This document shows positions 1 to 9,597 of a stretch of 64,000 nt of DNA, piece after piece. The notes beneath the pieces are model-generated. The model was not told where the DNA came from, made no database searches, and saw only the letters and a list, made by a program, of their open reading frames with translations. Within the stretch, counting starts at the first letter, position 1; each line of letters opens with the position of its first letter. Made by a program: the position numbers and the translations under genes. The DNA is from Jaapia argillacea MUCL 33604 (Eukaryota; Basidiomycota; Agaricomycetes; Jaapiales; Jaapiaceae), in assembly GCA_000697665.1 (NCBI GenBank), contig KL197719.1, positions 368,682-432,681 of the forward strand, written 5' to 3'.

Positions 1-762
1 CTCCCCGCTTTCGTTGGGTATACTCTGGACAACGCGGTTCAGGTAGTGGATCTCTTGGGCAAGACCATCACCGTACCGTTGCAGTTTTGTGCAACAGAGG
101 AGTTCAGTATTCTATAATCGGCAACTGTCTCGTTTTGACGTTACAATTGTTGGTAGCTATTCCATGCACACATGCAACTCTATTTCAAAGATCGTGCCGG
201 AAAAAGACCCATTGAAATCAAGGGATACGAAGTCGTTGCTGACGACGATGAACGACACGTCCTTTCGAACGATTGGGCTATGACGGTGAAGTCTGGAATG
301 ACTCTCCAGATGGGAATTGTCTTAAGGCAGCACGGAGTGATTGACTGGCGCCGTTGCCCTCGATGTTTGTATGTACAGGATGTCGACGAGCTAAGGCTTA
401 ACAGCTGGGTAGAATGGTAAGAATTCCCATCTACACAGTGATCCCATTTGATCTGTGCCAAGACAACTTTGCTTCTCACAGTCGGCGTTGTGATGGTTGG
501 TATTACGCTTACAAGTCTGCCTTTCTCATTGACCCTGATGTTTGGCCCTCCCCGTAAGTTCTCCTGTATAAATGACGGCGGGGAGGCAAGCTGATGGCGA
601 GCTAGCCCAGAGGGCGTTGCTAACGTCAACGCCATCCACGTGGATCCATTAGCGGATGGTGAAGAAGTGGTAGAAGAATTGGTAGAACCTGTTGCCTTGT
701 TCCACAGAATTCGTTTGTATTCTCCAGGTATGTGGGCTACTTTACAAGTCAAAAATTATTGA
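1..762 (+). CDS. Ubiquitin-like/zinc-ribbon protein, 3' half (cut by window edge)
   Basis: This is the C-terminal half of a protein family common in mushrooms, with an N-terminal helical region, a ubiquitin-like fold and a short zinc ribbon. Visible in order are the strand QLPAFVGYTLDN-type segment (1-105), the block MQLYFKDRAGKR (172 onward), the first knuckle CPRC (about 355-366), an intron with donor near 419, the second knuckle CRRC reformed after the acceptor at 480, and an acidic tail ending in a TGA at 760-762. The CPRC...CRRC spacing fits a zinc ribbon. One defect is visible: where the right copy has intron donor GTCGGT after GAG, this copy reads TTCAGT, so that intron must use another site or fail. 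The family's molecular role is unknown to me; the name describes the fold only. Confidence 0.6.
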
Positions 763-822
763 ACCGAGGGTACTTATGTGCAGGAAGAGTCACGTGCTTT
801 CTGTACAATCTACTCACCTACC

Positions 823-1059
823 GGGGCGAAAGTCACCTCCTTCAAGCCGAGTACCTCCGTACTAAATTTTTCAAGTGGATTTGTATCATGTACTGTGCGT
901 GGCCTATTCTAGTCGCGGGACAGTTACTGATTAGCTTATACAGACGAAGGGATCAAGTGTGGCCGCGGTGTGGGGCCGACGAAACTTGATGCCAGAGAGG
1001 AGGCTGCCTATCAAGCCTCTTTCACGATGATGGATGAGATGTTGACGCATGAGGGCTAA
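823..1059 (+). CDS. Small dsRBM-like coding piece, left copy
   Basis: The last exon (944-1059, stop TAA) reads GRGVGPTKLDAREEAA followed by an amphipathic tail. That is the pattern of the third strand plus second helix of a double-stranded-RNA-binding motif (G-x-G-x-x-K-x-x-A-x-x-x-A-A). The preceding open stretch (about 823-917, with YCAWPILVA) could supply the second strand, but I see no good donor between them and no convincing start codon. The right copy has a diverged but equally coding-like equivalent. The piece could be the tail of a small dsRBM gene or an exon of the upstream ubiquitin-like gene. The fold assignment is inference from motif pattern only. Confidence 0.35.
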
Positions 1060-1545
1060 TGAGTCTGTTTTGTGGGAGCATGAGATGGTTTGCCAGGGTT
1101 CGGGAGCTCGAGGAGCACCGTTGCCACCTTGTCAGGTAGAGTCGGAGTTGAGAATCGGAGTTTTCGGTGTAGAATAACTTGGGTTATACACTCTTCACTA
1201 CCAAGGCGTTCTCAGGCGGAGAGCTTGGACATTGGGCAATGGTTGAGAAGTGAAGTCAATCGGTGGAGAAAAGTGGAAGAATAGCTAGGAAAATCATATA
1301 GTTGACGTGCGCACTCGCGGGCACCCCTTGTTCACTACGCATTGGCCGTTGAGCCAAGATTGAGGCACAGTTCAACGTTCAACGTTCAACGAGTAGGTTA
1401 GGGTCCGAGCCGATTTTCTTATCTAATTTGTTATCTCCTCATTATCGCTCAACGCTTGTCAGATCCGAGTCCACGAGTGCACTGGAGCGGTTAAAGGTAT
1501 GCCACTCTATCTATCTCTGCTAATAATTACGGGATAAAGTATGTT
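1060..1545. other. Intergenic, mostly left-copy-specific
   Basis: No gene is supported here. Most of it lacks a counterpart in the right copy. It contains three tandem TTCAACG units near 1371-1391 and then the conserved block GTAGGTTAGGGTCCG (1393-1407), where homology to the right copy resumes. Confidence 0.6.
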
Positions 1546-1715
1546 GTTGACTCCTTCACCCTGCCTCAACAGCCGCACCACGGAAGTCGCTGCGTGAGCA
1601 AATATGGTCGTTGCTCCTCTCCGCCGTCCTCATTTCGCTTCAAGTTATCCGAGTCCCTCGTGCTCCACTTCTATCTCCATCTCAAATGCCTCCAATAAAG
1701 CAACAAAAATACCCA
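1546..1715 (+). pseudogene. Orphan 5' fragment of the CE9-like amidohydrolase gene
   Basis: The DNA matches 3752-3940, i.e. the promoter end and the membrane-anchor part of exon 1 of the complete amidohydrolase: both copies share TGCTCCTCTCCGCCGTCCTC and AATGCCTCCAATAAAGCAAC. About 37 bases spanning the start codon are missing here, further indels disturb the frame, and the similarity ends abruptly before any catalytic sequence. It is therefore a non-functional leftover of the tandem duplication, now lying in the promoter region of the next ubiquitin-like gene. Similarity was judged by eye. Confidence 0.8.
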
Positions 1716-1907
1716 ACTAACTATCTAAACTCTAAAGTGATGCGGCGCCTGTGCGCTGATTGAGCAATGAGCTTAGGCGCTTCCTGTACCGTGACTGCAC
1801 AGCGTGCACTGCCATATTCGCTCCTTCCATAACAGCAATCCCACGGGACAGCTTATGTTCTGCATCCCATCCCATCTCACCCTCCACCCCCACTCCCAAT
1901 CCCTGCG

Positions 1908-3317
1908 ATGCCCTTCTCCTTCGCTTTTGGATCCTTTGGCGACCTCGTGTCCCTCGCCAATATGGCTCTTCAAATCGCAAAGGCCTTGAATGACAGCACC
2001 GGCGCTTCGTATGAATATCAATTTCTGATTGTCGAGCTGAACGCCTTGTCCGAAGCCCTCAAGTTGGCGGACTGTGCGATGAAGCTCGCACCGCTTCCTC
2101 CTGAAGTGGTGAACGGGTTGACTCACGAGACCGATCGTTATCGTGAAACCATGGAGAAATTCCACGACCAGATCAAGGGGTATCAGAAGGCGCTGGGGTC
2201 GAGTGGCTCGAGCGGTGGCATAAAGGGTAAAGTCAGTAGTTCTTGGAGAAAGATTGGGTGGGGGTTGTTCAAGAAGGGTGATGTTGTGGCTTTTACGGAT
2301 AAATTGTGTCGGCATCGCGCGACGGTGCTAATGTTCTTGACCTCTTCTAGCTTGTTGGTTCTCGTGCTGTCCACGCCAACGCCATTCCTGATGTTGATGT
2401 GATATTCACCAGGTCTCTCCTCTCCACTCTTACCGAAGATGGGCGAAAGACAGGGCTATTGCTCACCGATCTTACCGAAGAGATTCGTCGGAATGAGTTA
2501 TCTGCACGGGTCACTCTGGACGAGATTCATACGACGATACGACAGCTCCCCGCTTTCGTTGGTTATACTCTGGACAACGCGGTTCAGGTAGTGGATCTTT
2601 TGGGCAAGACCATCACCCTACCCATGCAGTTTTGTGCAACGCGGGAGGTCGGTGTCATATCGTCGGTGACCATCTCCTTCTGATGTTACAATTTTTCGTA
2701 GCTATTCCATGCACACATGCAGCTCTATTTCAAAGATCGTGCCGGCAGAAGATTTATCGAAGTTAACAGCTATGAAGTCTTGTGTGGTGATGGGCGAGAG
2801 GTCTATCGGCACAATTGGGACATGACAGTGAAGTCTGGAGTGACCCTCGAGTTGGGAATTATCGCACCGTGAGATGGAAGGGTTTACTTGGGCCGTTGCC
2901 CTCGATGTTTGTATGCACAGGATGTCGCCGGGATGGAGTTTGAGAGCTGGATAGAATGGCAAGAATTCCCGTTCATATGACCTTATTTGATCTGCACCAA
3001 GATGACTTTCCTTCTCACAGCCGGCGCTGTGATGGGTGGTTTAAACACAGGTATTCCGAAACTCTCGCTTTCGTGGACCCTGGTGTTTGGCCCTCCTGGT
3101 AAGTTCTCCTGTCGTCGGGGACGGGGAAGCGAACTGATGGTGAGCTAGCCGAGAGAGCAGTGCTAACGTCGATTCCGTCCACGTAGAACCATCGGCAGAT
3201 GCTGAAGAAGTGGTAGAAGAAGTGGTAGAAAAAGTGGTAGAACCTGCCGCCCTGTTCCGCAGAATCTGTTTGTTTCCCACAGGTGTGTGGGCTACTTGGC
3301 AAGTCAAAGATTGCTGA
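1908..3317 (+). pseudogene. Ubiquitin-like/zinc-ribbon protein gene, probably decaying
   Basis: The N-terminus starts MPFSFAFGSFGDLVSLANMA at 1908, the usual opening of this mushroom family, followed by a helical region (KIGWGLFKKGD near 2250-2280) and a ubiquitin-like part (LPAFVGYTLDN, then HMQLYFKDRAGRR after an intron with donor at about 2649). The reading frame changes between about 2330 and 2350; a short intron ending in TTCTAG with a CTAAT branch site is possible, but I cannot place a good donor. An in-frame TGA near 2870 lies just before the CPRC knuckle, and the donor after FESWIEW is GC instead of GT. The CPRC...CRRC ribbon and acidic tail (to TGA 3315-3317) are otherwise preserved. 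The product may be a truncated protein without zinc ribbon, or the gene may be dying. Confidence 0.55.
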
Positions 3318-3950
3318 ATCGAGGGCACATATAGAATTGTCCACCCACCTTCTGTACACTCTACTCACCCTACGGGGTGAGAGTCACCTCCTCCAAGCCG
3401 AGTACCTCCGTACCTCAAGGATTTCCAGGTGGATTTGTATCATGTATTGTGCGTGGCCTGTTCTAGTCACGGAGACTTACTGATTAACTTGTACAGTCAA
3501 AGAGATCGAGTACAGCCGCGGTGTGGGGCAGACGAAAGTTGACGCAAGAGAGGAAGCTGCCAGAATTTGTGTCGAGGCTATGGCGTACCGCAGGTTAGGG
3601 TCCGAGCCGATTATTCCGCCATCTAATCAGAATTGTTTTGTTATCTAACTGGTTATCTAATGATCGTGGTTCTTTCCTCCCATGCCAGCGGGGTCTGCCA
3701 TATGCCTCTCTGCTAATAATACTCAATAAATCTGGGATAAAATACGTTGTTGACACCTTACCCACCAGCGACGATGGACAAGCACGGTCTCCTCCCAGCC
3801 CCGCCTCAACAGCCCCGACCACACAAGTCCCCCCGCAAACACATCTGGTCGCTGCTCCTCTCCGCCGTCCTCGTTTCCCTTCTCCTTCGCGCTCCACTTC
3901 TATCTCTCTCGAATGCCTCCAATAAAGCAACAACAATACCCATAAACGCT
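2552..3950. repeat. Tandem segmental duplication, right copy
   Basis: Right-hand copy of the duplicated unit, starting at or before the segment coding QLPAFVGYTLDNAVQVVDLL and running through the shared intergenic block into exon 1 of the complete amidohydrolase gene. Substitutions and small indels are spread over the whole length, so the duplication is not recent. In the coding part a 12-base GTGGTAGAA-type repeat has one more unit than in the left copy (VVEEVVEKVVE at about 3209-3241). Confidence 0.85.
3497..3648 (+). CDS. Small dsRBM-like coding piece, right copy
   Basis: After an acceptor (GTACAG) the sequence reads SRGVGQTKVDAREEAARICV, then continues open to TAA at 3646-3648. It aligns with the left copy at 944-1059, with amino-acid changes that keep the dsRBM-like pattern (glycines, lysine, alanines). 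The upstream piece with YCAWPVLVT matches the left copy. I cannot identify the start or confirm expression. Persistence of the motif in both copies suggests real coding sequence. Confidence 0.35.
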
Positions 3951-6900
3951 CAACAAATTATTCAAAAATGTCAAATGTTGGACGTCCTCCCAGCTCCACC
4001 GCCAAACTTTCACTCTCGGCTCGAATCAGACAGGTACTCAGCTGGCACAAAGTCTGTGCTTATCAAGAACGCTACTATCTGGACTGGTGGTGACGACGGA
4101 CATGAAATTGTTCACGGAGAAGTCGTCCTCGACAAAGGCATCGTCAAATACGTCGGGTCACGCGCACCCGCGTCCCTCCTGGACTCTCTCTCGGATTTGG
4201 AAGAGTTTAACGTCCAGGGTGCTTGGGTCTCACCCGGTATCGTAGACTTGCACTCCCATTTGGGTGTCTACTCTGTCCCAAGTCTCAGCGGTGCCTCTGA
4301 TGGCAACTCGAGAAAGGGTCCGGTATTGCCCTGGTTGAGGAGTTTGGACGCGTTGAATACTCATGACGACGCGTATCGCTTGAGTATTTCCGGTGGTATT
4401 ACTACTGCTGTCGTTTTGCCTGGTTCTGCGAACGCTATCGGTAAGTGTCTTTATGCGTAGAGTCGCATGGGCCGGATTGACGTGGATTTGGTGTAGGTGG
4501 ACAAGCGTTTGCTATCAAGCTTCGCCCCACAGCAGAGAGGTCTCCCACCTCTATGCTCCTTGAACCTCCCTTTGGGATCAATGGAAGTGAGGTAGACCCA
4601 ACGTTGCCTCCCAGGTGGAGATTGTTGAAGTCAGTTCATTTGCATTCTTCTACCTTCACCAATACCGACTAGCCTTATCTGGTCCACAGGCAAGCATGCG
4701 GTACGTATCCTCGTCCTTGTGTCCCTTGTATCTCTCTCTGAGCTATCTTACCAATGAACACAGGCGAAAACCCAAGTATGTATTTACCCTACCTCCGCTC
4801 CCCAATCCGCTGATTATGCTACAGGCAGAGTATACTCTGGTACCCGAATGGACACTATATGGGCATTCCGTCAAGGGTCAGTATCTTCGCACCCTCCCCC
4901 ATTCCTTGTCCTAATACCCCCTCTCAAACAATAGCTACGAAACAGCGCGAAAGATCAAAGTCTCCCAAGACGCCTACTGCTCCTCCGCTCTCTCAGGTCA
5001 CTGGGAAGGCCTCGGCGAGTTCCCCGAAGACCTCCAATGGGAAGCCCTGGTAGATGTCTTGAGAGGAAGGGTGAAGATCCAGAATCATTGTTATGAGACT
5101 GTTGATTTGGATGATATCGTTAGGCTTTGTACGTCCCCTCCTCTTTACCTTTTGAGGAAGGGCAGGACAGTTGCTGATGCCTTTTTGTTTGCATATAGCC
5201 AACGAGTTCAAGTTCCCCATCGCTGCTTTCCATCATGCACATGAGACTTACCTCGTTCCTGAGACTCTGAAAAGGGCTTATGGTATGAAACTTCTTCTCG
5301 TCAATCTTTGTTTCCTTCGTACCCTTCCCTCCCTCAATCGCCCCCATCACAACACCTTCATTATTGATACTGAATTGTTGTATAGGTCACCCACCGGCGA
5401 TCGCCATGTTTGCGACTAATGCACGCTATAAACGAGAGTCCTATCGAGGATCCGAGTTTGCCCCTAGGATATTGGCGGATGAGGGATTGAAAGTTGTCAT
5501 GAAGGTTCGTCCCTCTCCTTCTCTTCCACTCCATTCCCTTCCTCTCCTCTCTACGCTTTCCAAGTTACAGCTAACACTCACTCTGATTTGACACAGAGTG
5601 ATCACCCCGTCCTCAACTCGCGTTACCTTCTGTACGAAGCACAACAAGCCCATTATTATGGTCTTCCTGCGAATTTGGCTATGGCGGCTGTCACCACCAC
5701 CCCCGCTGAGGTTATGGGGATGGGACATCGGGTTGGGTATCTTAAGAAAGGTGAGTAGTACTATAGTTTGTCGAGATGACGGGATTAACTTACTTTGGAC
5801 TGTGTTTAGGTTATGATGCAGGTTCGTATTCAAACGCTTTCTCGAATTCTGGTCCCTCATTGACTTTGGCTCGTTGAATCGGACATATCTAGATGTCGGT
5901 GAGCACCTCTCACAGCTTGCACTCCCTACGTCCCACTCATCCCCATGTTTTCTGTTCTGTCAGTTGTATGGGACTCCCACCCCCTCTCCCTAGGTGCAAC
6001 GCCAAAGCAAGTCTACATTGATGGTATCGCCCAACTTAGTCACCCTCACACAACCCCCAAACCACCCTCCTTCCAACACCTCCCCAAAACACCCAACTTT
6101 GATAAAGAAACGTCAGATGCGCTCAAGTACGAAGGACTACCACCCCTTGAACCTCGTGAGAAACTCGAGTTGGCCGATGTGGCTTTCACCCGAGTCGGCT
6201 CGGTATACGTTAGAGATCCGAAGAGTCGCAATGGGATTAGGGAATTATACGGGAGGGATGGGGAAGAGGGAGTCGTGTTTGTCAGGAATGGAACTGTTAT
6301 TTGTGCTGATCAGATCAATGGGAGCGACAACTGCATGGACAAGTTTATGACAAGTTTCACCAGAGTTGTTGACCTTGCTGGTACGTACTACGCTACTACC
6401 CCTGACCGTTCTCTTACAATTCAGTCCTCATGTAACAACTTACAGGTGGATCGATTGCGCCCGGACTCGTAGCATACGGCTCTCCCTTGGCTTTGCATGA
6501 GATCCAAGGAGAAGCGTCGACTGCCGATGGATACGTTTTCGACGCTTTGGAAGAGGAAGTTCCTAAGATTGTTGGTGGTGAATATTCCGTCATTAGGGCT
6601 GTCGACGGACTGCAATACGCTACTCGCGACGCTCTGTACGTCTTTCCATCCTATTCTCTCCTGTCCGTCATCTCATTCTCGACCAGCATTGCCTACCGTG
6701 CAGGTGTAACCACCGGTGTCACACCGCCCAAATCCGCAGGCTTCTTCTCTGGTCTTAGTACAGCCTTTTCAACTGGTTCTGCACACAAACTCGAGAAGGG
6801 TGCAGTTATTCAGGAAGTGGCTGCTTTCCATGTGAGTGTTGGGCATGGTGGGAATGGGGCGCCTAGTGTGAGTACACAGATTGCGGTGTTGAGGCGGTTG

Positions 6901-7692
6901 TTGGTTGGGGAGGTGGGAGGTGAGATGGGAGAGTGGATTGGGGAGGTCAAGTCGGTAAGTTTCTACCTTACACGTTTCGGTTGGTGGAGTTGTTTTGCTG
7001 ATGGCCAGTGGACATCGTAGGGCAAGATCCCATTGGTGATCAATGTTGAGAGCGCAGATGTCATGGCTACATTGATCAAGCTCAAGGAAGAAGTCGAGAC
7101 TGAGATTGGCGAGACTATCAAAGTCACATTCACTGGTGCATCTGAAGCTCATCTCCTCGCCAAAGAGATTGGAGCGGCGGGTGTGGGTGTCATCCTCACA
7201 CCTTCCCGACCTTTCCCTCAGACATGGGAGCAAAGACGCATGTGTGTCTTCTTCTAAACTCTTCGGAGGATGACGACCGAGCTGATGATGCTTCCCGACA
7301 GCTTGCCCGGTCCTCCCTTGACAGAACACAACGCCGTATCTCTCCTACTCGGTCACAACGTCACAGTCGGTATCGGCATCCCCGAAAACTGGGCCGCCCG
7401 TAATATCCGCTTTGACGCTGCATGGGTATGTTCACCCCAGTCACTTCTTTATAACCACCGTCGTTGACATATGCTTGTGTGATCATTACAGGCTGCTCTT
7501 GAAGCTAAAGGCGATTTGTCCAAGACCGATACACTTGCGTTAGCATCGGTCAACCTTGAGAAGCTCTTGGGTGTCTCGGTCCCGACATATGAGGGCGACC
7601 TTGTTGCGACATGGGGAGGTGACTTGCTCGAGTTTGAGAGCAAGGTCGTTGGCATTGTCTCTCCTAGCAAAGGCATTGTGGATTTAATCTGA
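3774..7692 (+). CDS. Membrane-anchored double amidohydrolase (CE9-like), paralogue 1
   Basis: Predicted 954-residue protein in 17 exons: 3774-4440, 4497-4629, 4690-4700, 4764-4775, 4825-4876, 4935-5128, 5199-5282, 5386-5504, 5597-5750, 5810-5821, 5893-5898, 5964-6380, 6446-6635, 6687-6954, 7021-7241, 7302-7425, 7492-7692; phases all agree. A proline-rich cytosolic start is followed by one membrane segment (about residues 24-46), then an imidazolonepropionase-like metal-dependent hydrolase domain with VDLHSHLG (HxH metal ligands), GGITT, FHHAHE and MKSDHPVLN. A second, related half (GVTTGVTPPK, SVSTQI, TGASEAHLL) lacks an obvious HxH and may be non-catalytic. Such proteins are often labelled carbohydrate esterase family 9; deacetylase activity is not shown by the sequence. 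Four exons are only 11, 12, 12 and 6 nt. Two paralogues lie at 39481-43270 and 43401-47155. Confidence 0.9.
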
Positions 7693-7852
7693 AGGAAACG
7701 TATGGATGACGAGATCTACAGTTGAGAATGTATTAAAATTGTTGAAACAAAGTTTGTTTACACCTCGTCCATGCCCGCATCTTGAGACGGCGAGCCCTAC
7801 AGAGTGGTACGGACAGATGTACACATCAGTACATGATAAACTGACTCGAGTA

Positions 7853-9325
7853 TCATCCGACGATCGACGTTCTTCCGATAGGCAGCCGATACAACCTCAT
7901 GCCAAAGTATTCCCGAGTCTTACCCCACCTGTCTTCACCAAAAGCGGCAGCTGTATCCACATCGCTCCATTCGACGTCGAGGCCTAGGTCCGATAGATGC
8001 AGTTCTGCAAGATGAGTGTAGACGTCGTAGAACAGTGTATCTGTGGTACATCCCAATATTAGGTGAGTGGGTGTGTTGGTGAGTTGGTGTGCAAGACGAA
8101 CTAGTTGCACCCAAACCATTGAAAAAACTGAAGCGAGAGTCTGAGTCGGCCAGTAAATCAGGGAGGTGACCGAAGAATTGGTGGAGGTCTACGCAAGGCT
8201 GATAAACTCGTGGATATGAGGACATGACGTACGACAGCGTACCTTTGTAGTTCTCGGAAAAGGTATCGGTATACACGATATCGAAACCCCCGATACCAAG
8301 AATCTCGTCGCTCTCGACAAAATCTTGCCACTTTCCCTCCAAGATTCGGACTCCCTTCTTCTCATACCATCCCGTCTCTTTCATATGCTCGAGGACATCT
8401 GGATGTGGCTCGATAATAACGTGTAGTGCTGGGGTTGTGGGAAGGGATTGGAATAGAGTATCAATCTAACCAAATATTAGCAGGTGAAATCAAAGAGAGA
8501 CGCTTCACATACTATTCCCAGCCCAAAGCCGACATTGAGGACCTTCAAGCCCTCGCCTACGCAAGGATGCTTCGAACAAAGGTTGTTGACAGTTTCCTGC
8601 ACTTCAAGCTAACTTACTCATGGCAGTCGAATTTGCAATGCATATAGCCCTGCTCACTGATTGGGCGCTCCCATCCCATCATTACCCCCACTTCTTCACC
8701 AGCAATTTTGAGGAGGCAGATTTCTTGGCCATGCTCGTCCTTAGTGAATTTGAGCGGCGAGGCCAGGTACGCATCCAGCATTCCAGCTGCTGTCGTATCG
8801 GTTGATTTCAGGATCAACGAAGATCTATCAGTGGGCATCTCAATAGAACGTGATGCGAGTAAAGTCAAGAGCATCTCTGACAGCCTGTGGAATGAGTGCA
8901 AGTGACGGAAATCGCGGTATAGGACGCCCACCGGAACGAATTCCAGCATCGCGAATGATGTTATAACAAGTTTCATTGTTGAGTGATAGGGCAATGTCAC
9001 CTGCGGTGTTCTGCAGATTATCGACTAGCGCAGAGGTAAGGACGTCGATGAAGCAAAGTTGGCCGACGTGTGATTAGCTACCTGCATTCCACACCGCTCC
9101 CTCCGCAATCAGATATTTGACGAATTCTGCATCTTCCACGTATGCTGCGGCATGCAAGCAAGATGTACCATCCTCGTCTTGGAACCAAAGTGGGGCCCCT
9201 CCGTCCACCATCGCTTCTATCTCTGGAAGGGGTCGACGATCGAAGATGGCATCAATGAGGGCTGCTCCAAGGTCGACGATGGTTTCAACATCGTGATCGA
9301 TAGTCATTAGTTCTCCGTCAGCCAT
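7853..9325 (-). CDS. RMT2: Protein arginine N-methyltransferase 2 (delta-methylation)
   Basis: Rmt2 methylates the delta nitrogen of arginine, in yeast on ribosomal protein L12. The start MADGELMTIDHDVE (9325) leads into an ankyrin-like repeat (DGTSCLHAAAYVEDAEFVKYL, joined across a phase-1 intron to GDIALSLNNE). The methyltransferase follows: ERPIMQETVNNLCSKHPC, the SAM-binding loop VLNVGFGLGI, the acidic loop HVIIEPHPDVLEHMKETGW, DIVYTDTFSENYKDLHQFF and FSFFNGLGATNTLFYDV, ending at MRLYRLPIG with a stop at 7853-7855. Several introns need precise joins: exon 1 ends at 9082 and exon 2 starts at 9000, and the site before TGCAG restores MQETV. Length and motif order fit the family. It is convergent with amidohydrolase paralogue 1, with about 160 bases between them. 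Confidence 0.93.
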
Positions 9326-9597
9326 TGTATCTGATCAAGGTCAAAATTCAAGATCTTGTGGTGGTGAGTAGAGAGCAGGAGTCACATGATCGGCGAGGAG
9401 AAGCGCGCCTGAAGTGCTGCTTGTGCCACAGACGTTTAGTAGCACAGGTGGTGAAATATAGAAACAAAGAGCCCGGGAAGCTCCTACGATTACGGATACA
9501 GGGATATGATTGTACATTGACAAGATAATCAACCCCCATCTACGCGGAAATCGGAGCATTAAGACTTCATTCCAGCCCTGCCATCTTCCGCGTCCGT

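Larger units (their letters stand above)
1..1720. repeat. Tandem segmental duplication, left copy
   Basis: This block is homologous, base for base over long runs, to 2552-3950. It contains the 3' half of a ubiquitin-like/zinc-ribbon gene, a small dsRBM-like coding piece, and a decayed 5' end of the amidohydrolase gene. The match starts at the window edge, so the true left border is not visible. About 370 bases (roughly 1010-1380) have no counterpart in the right copy, either an insertion here or a deletion there. The match stops near 1715, inside what would be amidohydrolase exon 1, and unrelated sequence then leads into the next ubiquitin-like gene. Confidence 0.85.
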
